Source of the DNA: CAYRHJ01 sp964424105
Lineage (GTDB): Bacteria > Planctomycetota > Phycisphaerae > UBA1845
Assembly: GCA_964424105.1 (NCBI GenBank)
Contig: CAYRHJ010000019.1
Span: 32,790-96,789 of the forward strand
Length of the DNA stretch: 64,000 nt
Reading direction: 5' to 3'
Every line of letters begins with the position of its first letter. Positions within the stretch are counted from its first letter, which is position 1. Both the position numbers and the translations under genes were made by a program. The notes below the pieces were generated by a model. It worked only from the letters and a program-made list of their open reading frames with translations, made no database searches and was not told the origin of the DNA. Below, piece by piece: positions 26,178 to 35,171 of this stretch.

Positions 26178-27200
26178 CTATTCAATTCCAGTCCCGCGTT
26201 CGAATCGGGAGAGTGCGAAAGTCACCCAAAATCCCAAAATGGACAGGAATGCAGCGCTGGCTACGACCCGGGCGGCGTAGTCGCCCGTCCGATCGCGAGC
26301 GGCCCAACGCGATTCAAATTGTTCGATCAGCAGATCCCGATTCGGTTCCGCGTCCAGGGTGACACCCTTTTGTTGTGCGACGTTCCGTATGTCTTCAATG
26401 GAAAAATTGGACAGTGAACCGAGCGAGGGTTCCCTCCCGAAGGGCCACAAGCCCAGGACGGAGCCGAGCATCAAACCTAACAGGAATCCGATGGTTGGGC
26501 GTTGGAATCGAAGTATCAGCAGTTTGAGGAGGTTGGACAGGCCCACGACCCCAATGGCGGCGCCGATCCCCACGGGCACGATGATCGAAAAATCGAGATC
26601 ACGAACGGATCCCACGATGCGGTCGTATTGCCCCATGATCAGGAGAACGTAGGACCCGCTGACTCCCGGCAGGACCATGGTAATCGCCGCTAGAATCCCG
26701 GAGACGAAGTCCATGGTGAAATGCTGCGGCAGAGCCGTCGTGCGTTGAAACAAGCTCATCGCCGCCATCAAGGATACGCCGAGCGCCATGGCCAACGCCG
26801 GGCCGATACTGAGGGGTCGAATCAGTTTCCACAACGCCGGTGCGCCGCCGAGCGTCAGGCCGATGAACAGCGCGTACATGGCTGCGTCGTAACGGAACAG
26901 AAGAACCAGAATCACCCCGGCGAGTCCCTTGATGGCCACGACGGCACATAACCCCACCACGCCGAGGAACACGATTCGTCGACGCGAGAATCGCAGTGCG
27001 GTCATGTCGGCCACCGCGTCGATAAACTCCTGATACAAGCCCATGGCCAAGATCATGGTGCCGCCCGAAACGCCCGGAATTAGGTTGGCGGTGCCGACCA
27101 GGAGCCCGCTGAAAGCCCAGCGAGCCAAGTCCCAAATTTTCAGGTGTGTCATTGGGTTCAAGCGATCCTCCCCGGTCGATTCCTTGTTGACGATGGTCAT
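26178..27200 (-). CDS. DUF368 family membrane protein (putative polyprenyl-phosphate transporter)
   Basis: 340 residues, about eight to nine membrane spans. The family hallmark NLIPGVSGGTMILAMGLYQEFI appears near residue 41, and a second VLPGVSGSYVLLIMGQYD marks the internal pseudo-repeat. DUF368 members have been linked to recycling of undecaprenyl phosphate across the inner membrane; applying that here is by family. An internal ATG at 27152 (MTHLKIWDLARWAFSG) gives a 324-residue protein closer to usual length, with GGGGAGG 14 bases upstream. Flanked by repeats downstream and by the divergent AMMECR1 gene upstream. Confidence 0.9.
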   Translation of the reverse strand: MTIVNKESTGEDRLNPMTHLKIWDLARWAFSGLLVGTANLIPGVSGGTMILAMGLYQEFIDAVADMTALRFSRRRIVFLGVVGLCAVVAIKGLAGVILVLLFRYDAAMYALFIGLTLGGAPALWKLIRPLSIGPALAMALGVSLMAAMSLFQRTTALPQHFTMDFVSGILAAITMVLPGVSGSYVLLIMGQYDRIVGSVRDLDFSIIVPVGIGAAIGVVGLSNLLKLLILRFQRPTIGFLLGLMLGSVLGLWPFGREPSLGSLSNFSIEDIRNVAQQKGVTLDAEPNRDLLIEQFESRWAARDRTGDYAARVVASAAFLSILGFWVTFALSRFERGTGIE

Positions 27201-27381
27201 GTGCTGGTGGCGGATTGAATGGAACGTCGGTCGTCAGGATAATTCAACCCTCGATCGACCGTGATTTCGTGCTGTCCAAGTTTCGACTGCTCGTGTTTCG
27301 TATTTGTTGTAATGACGCCAATCGGCGGTATCCTTCCCGATTCGGTGCGGTTATGCAACTGGTGGGCTGGCGATTACGAAG

Positions 27382-27942
27382 ATGAATGAGCAGAGTCGCA
27401 CGGATTTGCTCCTCCTGGCCCGAAGCGCCATGGTTGGCGAGTTGGGCGGCGAGGTCGGCTGCCGGGCCTGCAAAATTCCAGATCCTGGTCCGTGCGGCGG
27501 CGTGTTCGTCACGTTGCGAAATGGTCGTGCGTTACGCGGCTGCATGGGGACGTTTCGCCCCAGCGCGGATGTCGTTGAGACGGTGGAAAAGGTGGCGAAG
27601 ATGGCTTGTCGCGACTCCCGATTCAAGGCCAATCCCGTCACGCGCGAAGAGATGGAACGCATCCGCATTGAGATTTCCGTGTTGAGCCTGCCGGTTCGGA
27701 TTCCTGATCCGCTGTCGTTGCGGATCGGCGATCACGGCATTCTGATCCGACGGGGGGCTTCGTCCGGATGTTTTCTGCCGCAGGTCGCGGTGGAATGCGG
27801 ATGGGGAGCGGAAGAACTCCTGAGCCGGTGTTGTTCGATGAAGGCTGGCCTGCCGCCGGACGCGTGGAAACATGCGGGAACGGACGTCAGCCTGTTTACG
27901 ACTGAAACGTTCGGGGAGGGTGATCCTGATGAAGAAGGATGA
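27382..27942 (+). CDS. AMMECR1 family protein
   Basis: 186 residues, normal length. The conserved LRGCMGTFRP (family consensus LRGCIGT) is at residues 51-60; GVFVTLRNG and ISVLSLPVRIPDP also match. The function is unsettled; bacterial members often sit next to MEMO-like or radical SAM genes, but here the partner is a VOC-fold gene whose ATG lies inside the last five codons of this gene. Cytoplasmic. Confidence 0.92.
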   Translation: MNEQSRTDLLLLARSAMVGELGGEVGCRACKIPDPGPCGGVFVTLRNGRALRGCMGTFRPSADVVETVEKVAKMACRDSRFKANPVTREEMERIRIEISVLSLPVRIPDPLSLRIGDHGILIRRGASSGCFLPQVAVECGWGAEELLSRCCSMKAGLPPDAWKHAGTDVSLFTTETFGEGDPDEEG

Positions 27943-28363
27943 CCCTGGAATCGCGAGAGGTCGATTGATTGCGGTCAATCACGTCCATCTGCAAGCTGCC
28001 CCCAGCGAGGCTGAACGGCTTGAATGGTTCTATGGCCAGGTGATTGGTTTACGGCGGCTGGGCGCGGCGACGGTCGAGTCAGAATCGACGGCGGAGGGCC
28101 TGCGGTTCGTTTCGGATCGCGTGGAATTGAGAATCGGGTTGGTCGAGCACCCCCAAGTGGAATCCGTCGCGTTCACAGCGCTCTTCGAAGTCCCATCGCT
28201 CGTTCACGTCGCCGAGGTGTTGGCTGAGCAGCGGTACGAATTTCAGTGGCATCGGGGTCTTCAGTTCACCGACCGCCATTTGTCGCTGCTTGACCCAGCC
28301 GGCAACCGGGTGCAGATTCGGCGGCAATGGCCGGCAGGGCTGTTCCCACCGGCGGGGGATTGA
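27929..28363 (+). CDS. VOC (glyoxalase/dioxygenase) superfamily protein
   Basis: 144 residues from ATG 27929, which overlaps the end of the AMMECR1 gene by 14 bases, with GGAGG about 9 bases upstream. VOC signatures: NHVHLQA at the N-terminus (metal-ligand position), LEWFYGQVIGLRRL, FEVPSLVHVAEVLAEQRYEF, and the C-terminal DRHLSLLDPAGNRVQIRR. The C-terminal ligand position is less typical (Asp/Asn rather than Glu), so metal binding is uncertain. Substrate unknown; translational coupling suggests a joint role with AMMECR1. Confidence 0.88.
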   Translation: MKKDDPGIARGRLIAVNHVHLQAAPSEAERLEWFYGQVIGLRRLGAATVESESTAEGLRFVSDRVELRIGLVEHPQVESVAFTALFEVPSLVHVAEVLAEQRYEFQWHRGLQFTDRHLSLLDPAGNRVQIRRQWPAGLFPPAGD

Positions 28364-28391
28364 CCGGGCGTGGAATCCAAAAATTGGGTGC

Positions 28392-28420
28392 TTGACATTT
28401 TAGTTGCGGGTGGCTAGTGT
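28392..28420 (+). promoter_or_regulatory. Candidate sigma-70 promoter upstream of coaE-rho
   Basis: TTGACA at 28392-28397, a 17-base spacer, then TAGTGT at 28415-28420. It lies in the 285-base gap before coaE and is the best promoter match seen by eye in the window. The gap holds no other clear feature. Confidence 0.5.
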
Positions 28421-28648
28421 TTAGGTGGTTCATGTCCGATGGAGAACCCCTAATCAACCCGGTTTGCTAAATTCGGACATCAATCGAGCACGACGGGGAC
28501 GAGTCTGCCCAGATCAAACGGATTTTCATGCGATCTCGCTCGCCAGTGGATTGACGTCAATTCGGCGGGCTGTGAGTTGTCGCATTTCAGGCGAGCCTGC
28601 CCCTGGGGCAGTCCGCTGGGTTCCATTTAACAGGATACCGAGCCGATC

Positions 28649-29329
28649 GTGAATGGCGCCACGGAATTCCCCAGACGAGGCGGGAATTCCCTAGACGAGG
28701 CGGGATGTATTCGTCGTAAACCCGTGATCGGGCTGGCTGGCGGGATCGCGTCGGGCAAGTCGATGGTCGCGGAACAACTGCGACGATTGGGTTGCGCGAT
28801 TGTGGATTCCGACCAGATGGTTCACGACGAGCTTGCCAAGCCCGACGTCGTCCAGACTTTCGAGAGTTGGTGGGGTCAGAAAGTTGTTGACAGCGAGGGA
28901 CGCATCAATCGGCAGGTGATGTCGGAAATCATTTTTAGCGAGGCCGAGCAGCGCAAGCGGATGGAATCCTTTTTGTATCCCAGGCTGGAACGGCGGCGAG
29001 AGAAGATGATGCTTGGTTTCGAGGACGATCCGGCGGTCCGGGCCATCGTCATCGACAGCCCGCTCCTGTTCGAGGTCGGGTTGGATAAGTTGTGTGACGC
29101 GGTGATTTTCACGGAATGTGACCGCGATGTCCGGGTCGGCCGCGCCCGGGAAAGCCGTGGCTGGACGGAATCGGAATTCGATCGCCGAGAAATGTTGCAG
29201 AAATCGCTGGACATGAAGGCTCGGATGGCCGATTATAGGGTGGTCAACAACTCCACCATCGATGCGCTACTGGCGCAGGTGACACCCCTTTTTGAGCGAT
29301 TGATTGAAGCCCAGGCGAGTTCCCGCTAA
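28649..29329 (+). CDS. coaE: Dephospho-CoA kinase
   Basis: Last enzyme of coenzyme A synthesis (phosphorylates dephospho-CoA); 226 residues. The P-loop GGIASGKS is at 31-38; IVDSDQMVHDEL and IVIDSPLLFEVGL fit the substrate and lid regions. The start is uncertain: GTG 28649 yields a 24-residue N-terminal extension containing RRGGNSLDEAG, derived from a 20-bp tandem duplication, whereas GTG 28724 (VIGLAGGIASGKS) gives the canonical N-terminus but no Shine-Dalgarno. It is probably co-transcribed with rho. Confidence 0.9.
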   Translation: MNGATEFPRRGGNSLDEAGCIRRKPVIGLAGGIASGKSMVAEQLRRLGCAIVDSDQMVHDELAKPDVVQTFESWWGQKVVDSEGRINRQVMSEIIFSEAEQRKRMESFLYPRLERRREKMMLGFEDDPAVRAIVIDSPLLFEVGLDKLCDAVIFTECDRDVRVGRARESRGWTESEFDRREMLQKSLDMKARMADYRVVNNSTIDALLAQVTPLFERLIEAQASSR

Positions 29330-29471
29330 ACCAAAAAATCGTCGAGGTCGTTGTTAGGACAGCCGTAACGGATTTCCACCTTTAATTTCCAGATAGGACC
29401 ACGCCGTATCTCCGCTTTCGTAGCGCGGACCGTGCGGGTCAATCAAACCTTTTTGTCAGGAGGATGTATCG

Positions 29472-30947
29472 ATGGCGAAAGCCACGTCCGGTAGGCCCAG
29501 ACCTATCCGAAAACGGTCAAGTGATTCAAACCATGCCAAGCCCGCTCCAGCGCGAGAGGACGCCGTGCAGACGGATGACAACGGGGACGACTTCGGGGGT
29601 GACCTGGTCGGCGCGCCCAAGAGTCGCGGCGCCGGTCTGGCCGCCGAAGTCGACGCAGAAACCCACGCCAAGTACGAGGAGATCAAGCGCGGTGATACGC
29701 ACATCCGCGCGCTACAAAAGAAAACCGTCAGCGAACTGCACGACCTGGCCAAGGAAGAAGGCCTCACCGATTACAGCGGCCTCAAAAAGCAGGACCTCAT
29801 TTTCAGAATTCTAAAGGAGCGCATCCGCCAAAACGGATTGATGTACGGCGAGGGCGTTTTGGAGATCCTTCCAGACGGGTTCGGGTTTCTCCGTTCGCCG
29901 GAATACAACTACATGCCCTGTCCGGACGACATTTACATCAGCCCATCGCAGATCCGCCGCTTCGGCCTGCGAACCGGGCAGGTGGTCGTCGGCCAAATCC
30001 GGCCTCCCAAGGAATCGGAGCGGTATTTTGCGCTCTTGCGCGTCGAAGCCATCAATTACGAGGACCCCGACGCCGTCACGGAAAAGACGAATTTCGAAGA
30101 CCTCACGCCGCTGCATCCCGAAAAGCGCCTGATTCTCGAAACCACTCCTGATGAATTCAACATGCGCATCGTCGATATCGTCACGCCCATCGGCATGGGA
30201 CAGCGCATGCTCATCGTCGCTCCGCCTCGAACCGGCAAGACGGTCCTGCTGGCCAAGATGGCCAACGCCATCTCGACGAATCACCCGGAAACCTACGTAT
30301 TCATTCTGCTGATCGACGAGCGGCCTGAAGAAGTCACCGAAATGCAGCGCTCCACCAAGGCGGAGGTGATCAGCTCCACGTTCGACGAGCCCGCCTCGCG
30401 ACACGTGCAGGTGGCTGAGATGGTCATCGAGAAAGCCAAGCGCATGGTCGAGTATCGCAAGGACGTGGTCATCCTGCTCGATTCCATCACCCGATTGGCC
30501 CGGGCCTACAACACCGAAGTGCCGCATTCCGGCAAAATCCTTTCCGGCGGTGTCGATGCCAACGCGCTGCAAAAACCGAAGCGATTTTTCGGCGCCGCGC
30601 GAAACATCGAGGAGGGTGGTTCGTTGACCATCATCGGGACCGCGCTGGTGGACACCGGCAGCAAGATGGACGAGGTCATTTTTGAAGAATTCAAGGGCAC
30701 CGGCAACAGCGAGTTGCATCTGGATCGCCGGCTGGTCGATCGTCGCGTCTGGCCCGCGATTGACATTGCCGCCAGCGGTTCCCGAAAAGAAGAACTGCTG
30801 CTGGATCAAAAGGAGCTGGAGCTGGTCTTCCGATTGCGCCGAGTATTGGCCGACATGAACCCGGTCGAAGCCATCGAGCTTCTGCGAAACCGGTTGAGCA
30901 AGGTCCGAACCAACGCAGAGTTTTTGATGACCATGAACCTACAGTAG
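29472..30947 (+). CDS. rho: Transcription termination factor Rho
   Basis: RNA-dependent ATPase helicase ending transcription; 491 residues, longer than the roughly 420 of E. coli because of a Lys/Arg/Asp-rich N-terminal extension (about 1-80). The Rho N-terminal helix SELHDLAKEEGLTDYSGLKK is followed by the cold-shock-like RNA-binding part (GVLEILPDGFGFLRSPEYNY). Walker A is APPRTGKT near 250, and LLIDERPEEVTEM and VVILLDSITRLARAYN match the ATPase core. ATG 29472 is preceded by AGGAGG at 8 bases. Confidence 0.97.
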   Translation: MAKATSGRPRPIRKRSSDSNHAKPAPAREDAVQTDDNGDDFGGDLVGAPKSRGAGLAAEVDAETHAKYEEIKRGDTHIRALQKKTVSELHDLAKEEGLTDYSGLKKQDLIFRILKERIRQNGLMYGEGVLEILPDGFGFLRSPEYNYMPCPDDIYISPSQIRRFGLRTGQVVVGQIRPPKESERYFALLRVEAINYEDPDAVTEKTNFEDLTPLHPEKRLILETTPDEFNMRIVDIVTPIGMGQRMLIVAPPRTGKTVLLAKMANAISTNHPETYVFILLIDERPEEVTEMQRSTKAEVISSTFDEPASRHVQVAEMVIEKAKRMVEYRKDVVILLDSITRLARAYNTEVPHSGKILSGGVDANALQKPKRFFGAARNIEEGGSLTIIGTALVDTGSKMDEVIFEEFKGTGNSELHLDRRLVDRRVWPAIDIAASGSRKEELLLDQKELELVFRLRRVLADMNPVEAIELLRNRLSKVRTNAEFLMTMNLQ

Positions 30948-31039
30948 CCTGCGGCGCTGACCGTGTCGCACGACGGCATTAACCGGGCGAGCGGGGCAAT
31001 TAGGGGGACGGAACCCGAACAGCCTCCCCGCAGCGATTG

Positions 31040-31552
31040 CTAATCGATCGGCCAGCGGATGCCCTCCAGGGCCAACAGGCGCCGCTTCATGTGGACTCCC
31101 GACGGACTGGAAAATCCGCCGATCGTGCCGTCGCTGCGCACAACCCGGTGACAAGGAACAATCAGCGGCAGTGGGTTGTGAGCCATCGTGGTGCCAACCG
31201 CCCGCACGGCCGAGGATCGACCGCTGGCCCGAGCTAAATCCGCGTACGAAGCGAATTGGCCATAGGGAATCTGTCGACAGGCTCGCATTACCGATTGCCT
31301 GAATTCAGTTCCATTCGTCAAGTCTGGCCGCGTGCGAAAGGCGACCCGTTTTCCAAGAAAATAATCACGCACCGCGTTTCGAAACGCCGACGAGACCCAA
31401 TCAGCCTCGATGGCATCGGGCCACCGTTCGGCGACGGCCTGTCCGGGGCGTACATGGTCATCATCGGGCAATAGGGTTCCTATTAACCCCCGCTCGCTGC
31501 CGACGGCGACGAAGGGCCCCCAGCACGTTTCGATGATTTCGTAACGGAGCAT
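31040..31552 (-). CDS. ogt: Methylated-DNA--protein-cysteine methyltransferase
   Basis: Suicidal DNA repair enzyme removing alkyl groups from O6-guanine; 170 residues. The acceptor Cys is in IVPCHRVVRSDG (Cys 134); YGQFASYADLARASG forms the helix-turn-helix and GGFSSPSGVHMKRRLLALEG the C-terminal part. ATG 31552 gives the normal N-terminus (MLRYEIIETCWGP). Lone gene, convergent with rho. Confidence 0.94.
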   Translation of the reverse strand: MLRYEIIETCWGPFVAVGSERGLIGTLLPDDDHVRPGQAVAERWPDAIEADWVSSAFRNAVRDYFLGKRVAFRTRPDLTNGTEFRQSVMRACRQIPYGQFASYADLARASGRSSAVRAVGTTMAHNPLPLIVPCHRVVRSDGTIGGFSSPSGVHMKRRLLALEGIRWPID

Positions 31553-31630
31553 GCCACGGATTATGGCCGATCGTTTGGATGGGACAAGAGACCGTTGAGC
31601 TGGATGTGGATCAGCCGTACGGCTATGTAG

Positions 31631-31735
31631 ACGCCGCGCGGATGTGTCAACCCCGCGAGGATGTGTAAACGCAGCGCGGATGTGTCATTGCCGCGGGGAT
31701 GTGTAAACGCCGCGAGCATATGTAAACGCAGCGCG
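31631..31735 (+). repeat. 19-bp tandem repeat array
   Basis: Five and a half consecutive units of the type acgcagcgcggatgtgtca / accccgcgaggatgtgtaa with a strict 19-base period and no spacers. Units differ at a few positions. Function unknown. Confidence 0.9.
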
Positions 31736-32267
31736 GTGGTCAATCATGGGTGCGTGACACAATCGGCGGCCCGGTCGTCCCGTAGGGACGGTATGAAAAT
31801 AGCCCGGCGATTCATCGCCGGGAACCGTAGCGATCCGCCGACGAGAAGTCCCGTAGGGACGGCTGAAACTTCGGCGGTGGGTCAGTCGTCCCTTCGGGAC
31901 TCGTTCACCTCGCCGGACGAACACCCGGCGATAAATCGCCGGGCTATTGTCGATGGCCCCGCCGGGGCCTGCTACGTCTCGACGACGGCGTACGCCCGTA
32001 TCCGTCATTCCGGCGAACGCCGGAATCCGGAAGTCGTTTGCCTGGACTCCGGCTTGCGCCGGAGTGACGATCGGGACGACGCAGCCTGCGCCGGAGTGAC
32101 GATCGGGACGATTCCCGCTCGCGCTACCATGGCGAAGAACTTAGAACTGAAAGACCCTGTCGGAGACCGGCGAGATGTATTCATTGCGAATCGTCATTTG
32201 AGGGGTTATAAAAGGGAAAGCACGCGTATCCGAGCCGATGCGTATATAATGTTCTGGTTGGAATGGC

Positions 32268-32321
32268 TAGTGGTCTGTCAACGCCAAACCTGCGGGTCAG
32301 GCGTTGATTCCGAGGGCGCGC
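32268..32321 (+). repeat. Second copy of the 4057-type dispersed repeat
   Basis: Begins ctagtggtctgtcaacgcca (from about 32266) and continues tgcgggtcaggcgttgattc cgagggcg. It parallels 4057-4110 with scattered substitutions. Confidence 0.75.
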
Positions 32322-32819
32322 CAAACAAGGCAGAAGACCGCTCCCTGACGAGCCTGAGAAAAAATCGATTTTCGATGGCAGCGACCCGCATTCTTGATAG
32401 CGCCACGCGGGTTGCCCGAACGATTCTTTTGATTTTTTCCCAGGCTCTGACGCTCGCGGGTCGTGAAGTGATTGGGAATAGAAGACCGCTCCCTGACGGT
32501 CGCGGCTCTGATCATCGGGATCCCACCCATCGCTGCGCGATGGATGGGGCACCCTGCTCTGACGGTCGCGCTCTGATAAGAGGGGAATTCCCGCTTTCAC
32601 GGTCGGGGCTATGACAAGTTGCAAACAGTGTTAGAGACTACACTAGCAGTGTTAGAAACTACACCAGGTTTTGAAGCGGAAGCGTGCGGTTCGGCTGGAT
32701 TTCGGTCGCCGGCGGCGCATCTGCTTGGGTGAACACGGTATGGGTCAAGTTTTCGTTTTTGGGGTGGCAGCGATCGTGAACGGTTGATGCCAAAATGAAG
32801 AAACAGCGAGGGTAGGTTA

Positions 32820-35171
32820 ATGAAGTCGCATGCCATTTCGAGATTAGAAGCCGACTCCGCTCAGCGGCGCGTCGTCGGGTATCGATCGAAGTCCAGCGTG
32901 GTGCTGGTGCTCCTGGTGGGTTTGTGCGTGCCGGCGAAACCGTTGGCTGCCCAAACGATGACGCCGGCGACTGAAGATCGGGTGAAACGGGGAACCGTGA
33001 TGGTCACGACTTCGCACTCGGTGAATTCCGAGGGTGACACGTTGATCGGATCGGGGACGGGGTTTTTCGTGAATTCGACGGGGTTGTGTATCAGCAACAA
33101 TCACGTGACGGATCCGGGGCACTTGAAGTCGCCCGCGGAAAAATTCCAGCTTTGGCGTCAATACAATCGGCTGACATGGCGAGTGATCTTGAACGGCGGC
33201 ACGGACGAAGAAGCGACCTACAACGCCAACGTGGTGTACTCCAACGATCAAGCCGACATGGCGGTGATGCAAGTCTTTGACAATGACGGGGAACTGTTGG
33301 AAACTCCCGAACACTTCCGATTCCGGGCCACCTCGGAATTGCCCTTGAAAACAAAGGTGTGGAATTTTGGCTTTCCGGGCGGCGACGCTCGGCGTCAATC
33401 GCAAGATCGCAGTGCGCTGATCGCGGTGCAATCGGGTCACGTGACGGAGATTCCGCGCAGTCCCAGCGGGCGTGCAAAAGGCATCGTGACGAGCATTTTA
33501 GCAGACGGTGGTAACAGCGGCGGTCCGGTTGTTGATGTCGAAGGACGCGTTGTCGGGATTGCCACGCTGGCGGGTCCCGGTGATACAGGGAGTTCCAATT
33601 TCACGGTCCTTGTCCCGGCTGATTTGACCAAGAGAATGATTCAGATCGCGTTGGTCGGAGGAAAGGTCTCCGGAAAAATCGATATGTTTCCGTTCGTGGA
33701 TTTGTTCGTTGGCCACGATCGCATCGTCGAGGTTCCTGGCCGAAATAGGCCTGAGAAAGGTGCCTGCGTCACGATGGAGTCGGGATCGGTGTTGTGCGGT
33801 GAGCCGGAGGGTGAAACGATCACCTGGGGCGGTCCGTTGGGCGAATTGGAAATCCCGACGCGACTGGTGGCGTACATGATGCGTAACGACGAGTACGGCA
33901 TGCTGCTGCTCGACGGCGGCGATCGTTTACGCATTGATGCGGACGAGGCTTCCATTGCCTTGCGGCTGGCGGGCAACGAAGCCACAGCCATCGAGATGGG
34001 GGACGTAAAGTTCGCGTCATTTGGCCGACCGTCGGAGCGCCCGCCCACTCCCAAGGGTGACGTGACGGTGATCGGCGGCGCGGATTACAACGTTTCACTG
34101 GTGGATCCGCGAGGTGAGGTTTCGTTCGACGTGGAGGCGGCGGGAACCGTGAGCGTCCCCGTCGGCGACATCGCGATGATCGAAACGACCGAGGACGAAG
34201 AAATTCGTTTGCATCTGAAGAACGGTTCGAAAATGACCGGCGAATTCGCCGCACATCAGATCGAAGCCACGTTGGCGTGGAGCGGTACACCGATCACGTT
34301 TTCTTTCGAAAACGTTGAGAGCGCGGTGATTAAAACGGTTAATTATGAAACCCTGTCCAAGCAAGGCGAGTTGGCCTTGGCTGAGTCGTTGACGACCTCG
34401 GATTCGCGCTTTGTCAAGCTCGCCGCCGCCATCGACGGGGATAAGCTGGAGGTGGCCAAGGACTTGCTGGCGACGCTGAAGGATCCGTCTTCGGTCAGAC
34501 AGATGAGCAGCCAGAAGAAGGAAGAGCTTAGTCGCCTGGAAGCGGAATACCTGCTGCGGAATCGGGAATTCGGATCAGCGCAGGACGCATTCCGCAAGCT
34601 GGCCCGATCAAACGTGGAGGACATTCGCTGGCACTCGCGGGCCCGATCAGCCATGTTGGAGCGATATGATTCGGGTAAGTTTCAGGAAGGGTTTATCAGT
34701 GATCCGGTCGTGTTTCAGCGAGCGGGCAATGTTCTGGCGACGGACAGCATGCGGCGGGCGAAACGGGCATTGCTGGAAATCGAGACGGCCCTCAAAGGGG
34801 AGCCGCCCCCCCGGACGGAATATCAGAAGCTCGTGCGGCTGGCTGGTGAAACTGAGGAATCCTTGCTGGTGGCGAACCGCTTGCTGGGCGGCGTGAGCGA
34901 GGAGTTGTTGGTGCGACTATGGAGAAACGTTTCCTATCTTCACGCCAACGAGGGTCGGCGTTTGCAACAGGAAGGCACGGATTTGCAGGCGGAGTTGCAA
35001 GACGAAAATCCCCGCTCGGAAGCCAAACGTCGGCAGTTCGAATCCAAGATAACTCGTACGGAACGCAACTCGGAAGAGGCCTTCGAGGAGTTTCAAAAGA
35101 TGCAAGTCAAGCTGCGGGACGCCGGCTTCATCATTGACGACTCCGAAATCGAACTCACTGATGCCAATTAG
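32820..35171 (+). CDS. Exported S1C-type (trypsin-like) serine protease with long C-terminal extension
   Basis: 783 residues. A signal-like segment (VVLVLLVGLCVPAKPLAAQ) is followed by a trypsin-like domain: GSGTGFFVNSTGLCISNNHV (His 95), QADMAVMQV (Asp 146) and GGNSGGPVVDVEGRVVGIA (Ser 233), a complete triad as in DegP/HtrA-like proteases. No PDZ domain is recognisable; instead beta-rich segments (about 290-520) resembling small repeated beta modules precede a long helical/coiled-coil tail (about 530-783). It may be a planctomycete-specific multi-domain protease; target unknown. It ends in a 17-bp convergent overlap with the radical SAM gene. Confidence 0.87.
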   Translation: MKSHAISRLEADSAQRRVVGYRSKSSVVLVLLVGLCVPAKPLAAQTMTPATEDRVKRGTVMVTTSHSVNSEGDTLIGSGTGFFVNSTGLCISNNHVTDPGHLKSPAEKFQLWRQYNRLTWRVILNGGTDEEATYNANVVYSNDQADMAVMQVFDNDGELLETPEHFRFRATSELPLKTKVWNFGFPGGDARRQSQDRSALIAVQSGHVTEIPRSPSGRAKGIVTSILADGGNSGGPVVDVEGRVVGIATLAGPGDTGSSNFTVLVPADLTKRMIQIALVGGKVSGKIDMFPFVDLFVGHDRIVEVPGRNRPEKGACVTMESGSVLCGEPEGETITWGGPLGELEIPTRLVAYMMRNDEYGMLLLDGGDRLRIDADEASIALRLAGNEATAIEMGDVKFASFGRPSERPPTPKGDVTVIGGADYNVSLVDPRGEVSFDVEAAGTVSVPVGDIAMIETTEDEEIRLHLKNGSKMTGEFAAHQIEATLAWSGTPITFSFENVESAVIKTVNYETLSKQGELALAESLTTSDSRFVKLAAAIDGDKLEVAKDLLATLKDPSSVRQMSSQKKEELSRLEAEYLLRNREFGSAQDAFRKLARSNVEDIRWHSRARSAMLERYDSGKFQEGFISDPVVFQRAGNVLATDSMRRAKRALLEIETALKGEPPPRTEYQKLVRLAGETEESLLVANRLLGGVSEELLVRLWRNVSYLHANEGRRLQQEGTDLQAELQDENPRSEAKRRQFESKITRTERNSEEAFEEFQKMQVKLRDAGFIIDDSEIELTDAN

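Larger units (their letters stand above)
31553..32819. repeat. 1.27-kb gene-free, repeat-dense region
   Basis: In order it holds: a 19-bp tandem repeat (31631-31735), cccgtagggacgg-type segments with inverted cccggcgattcatcgccggg / cccggcgataaatcgccggg blocks (about 31783-31956), the composite hairpin block 32000-32136, the 4057-type repeat (32268-32321), gaccgctccctgacggtcgc-type units (about 32340-32510), and the ccacccatcgctgcgcgatg unit (32521-32553). A long plus-strand open frame across it reads these repeats and is not believable as a gene. Confidence 0.85.

Noticed and set aside
31631..31735. CRISPR array
   Set aside because: Units are contiguous, 19 bases long, with no unique spacers and no cas genes nearby.
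31661..32614. Plus-strand open frame of about 317 codons
   Set aside because: It runs through tandem and dispersed repeats (19-bp array, hairpins, REP-like units), has no ribosome-binding site or domain, and shows repeat-translation composition.
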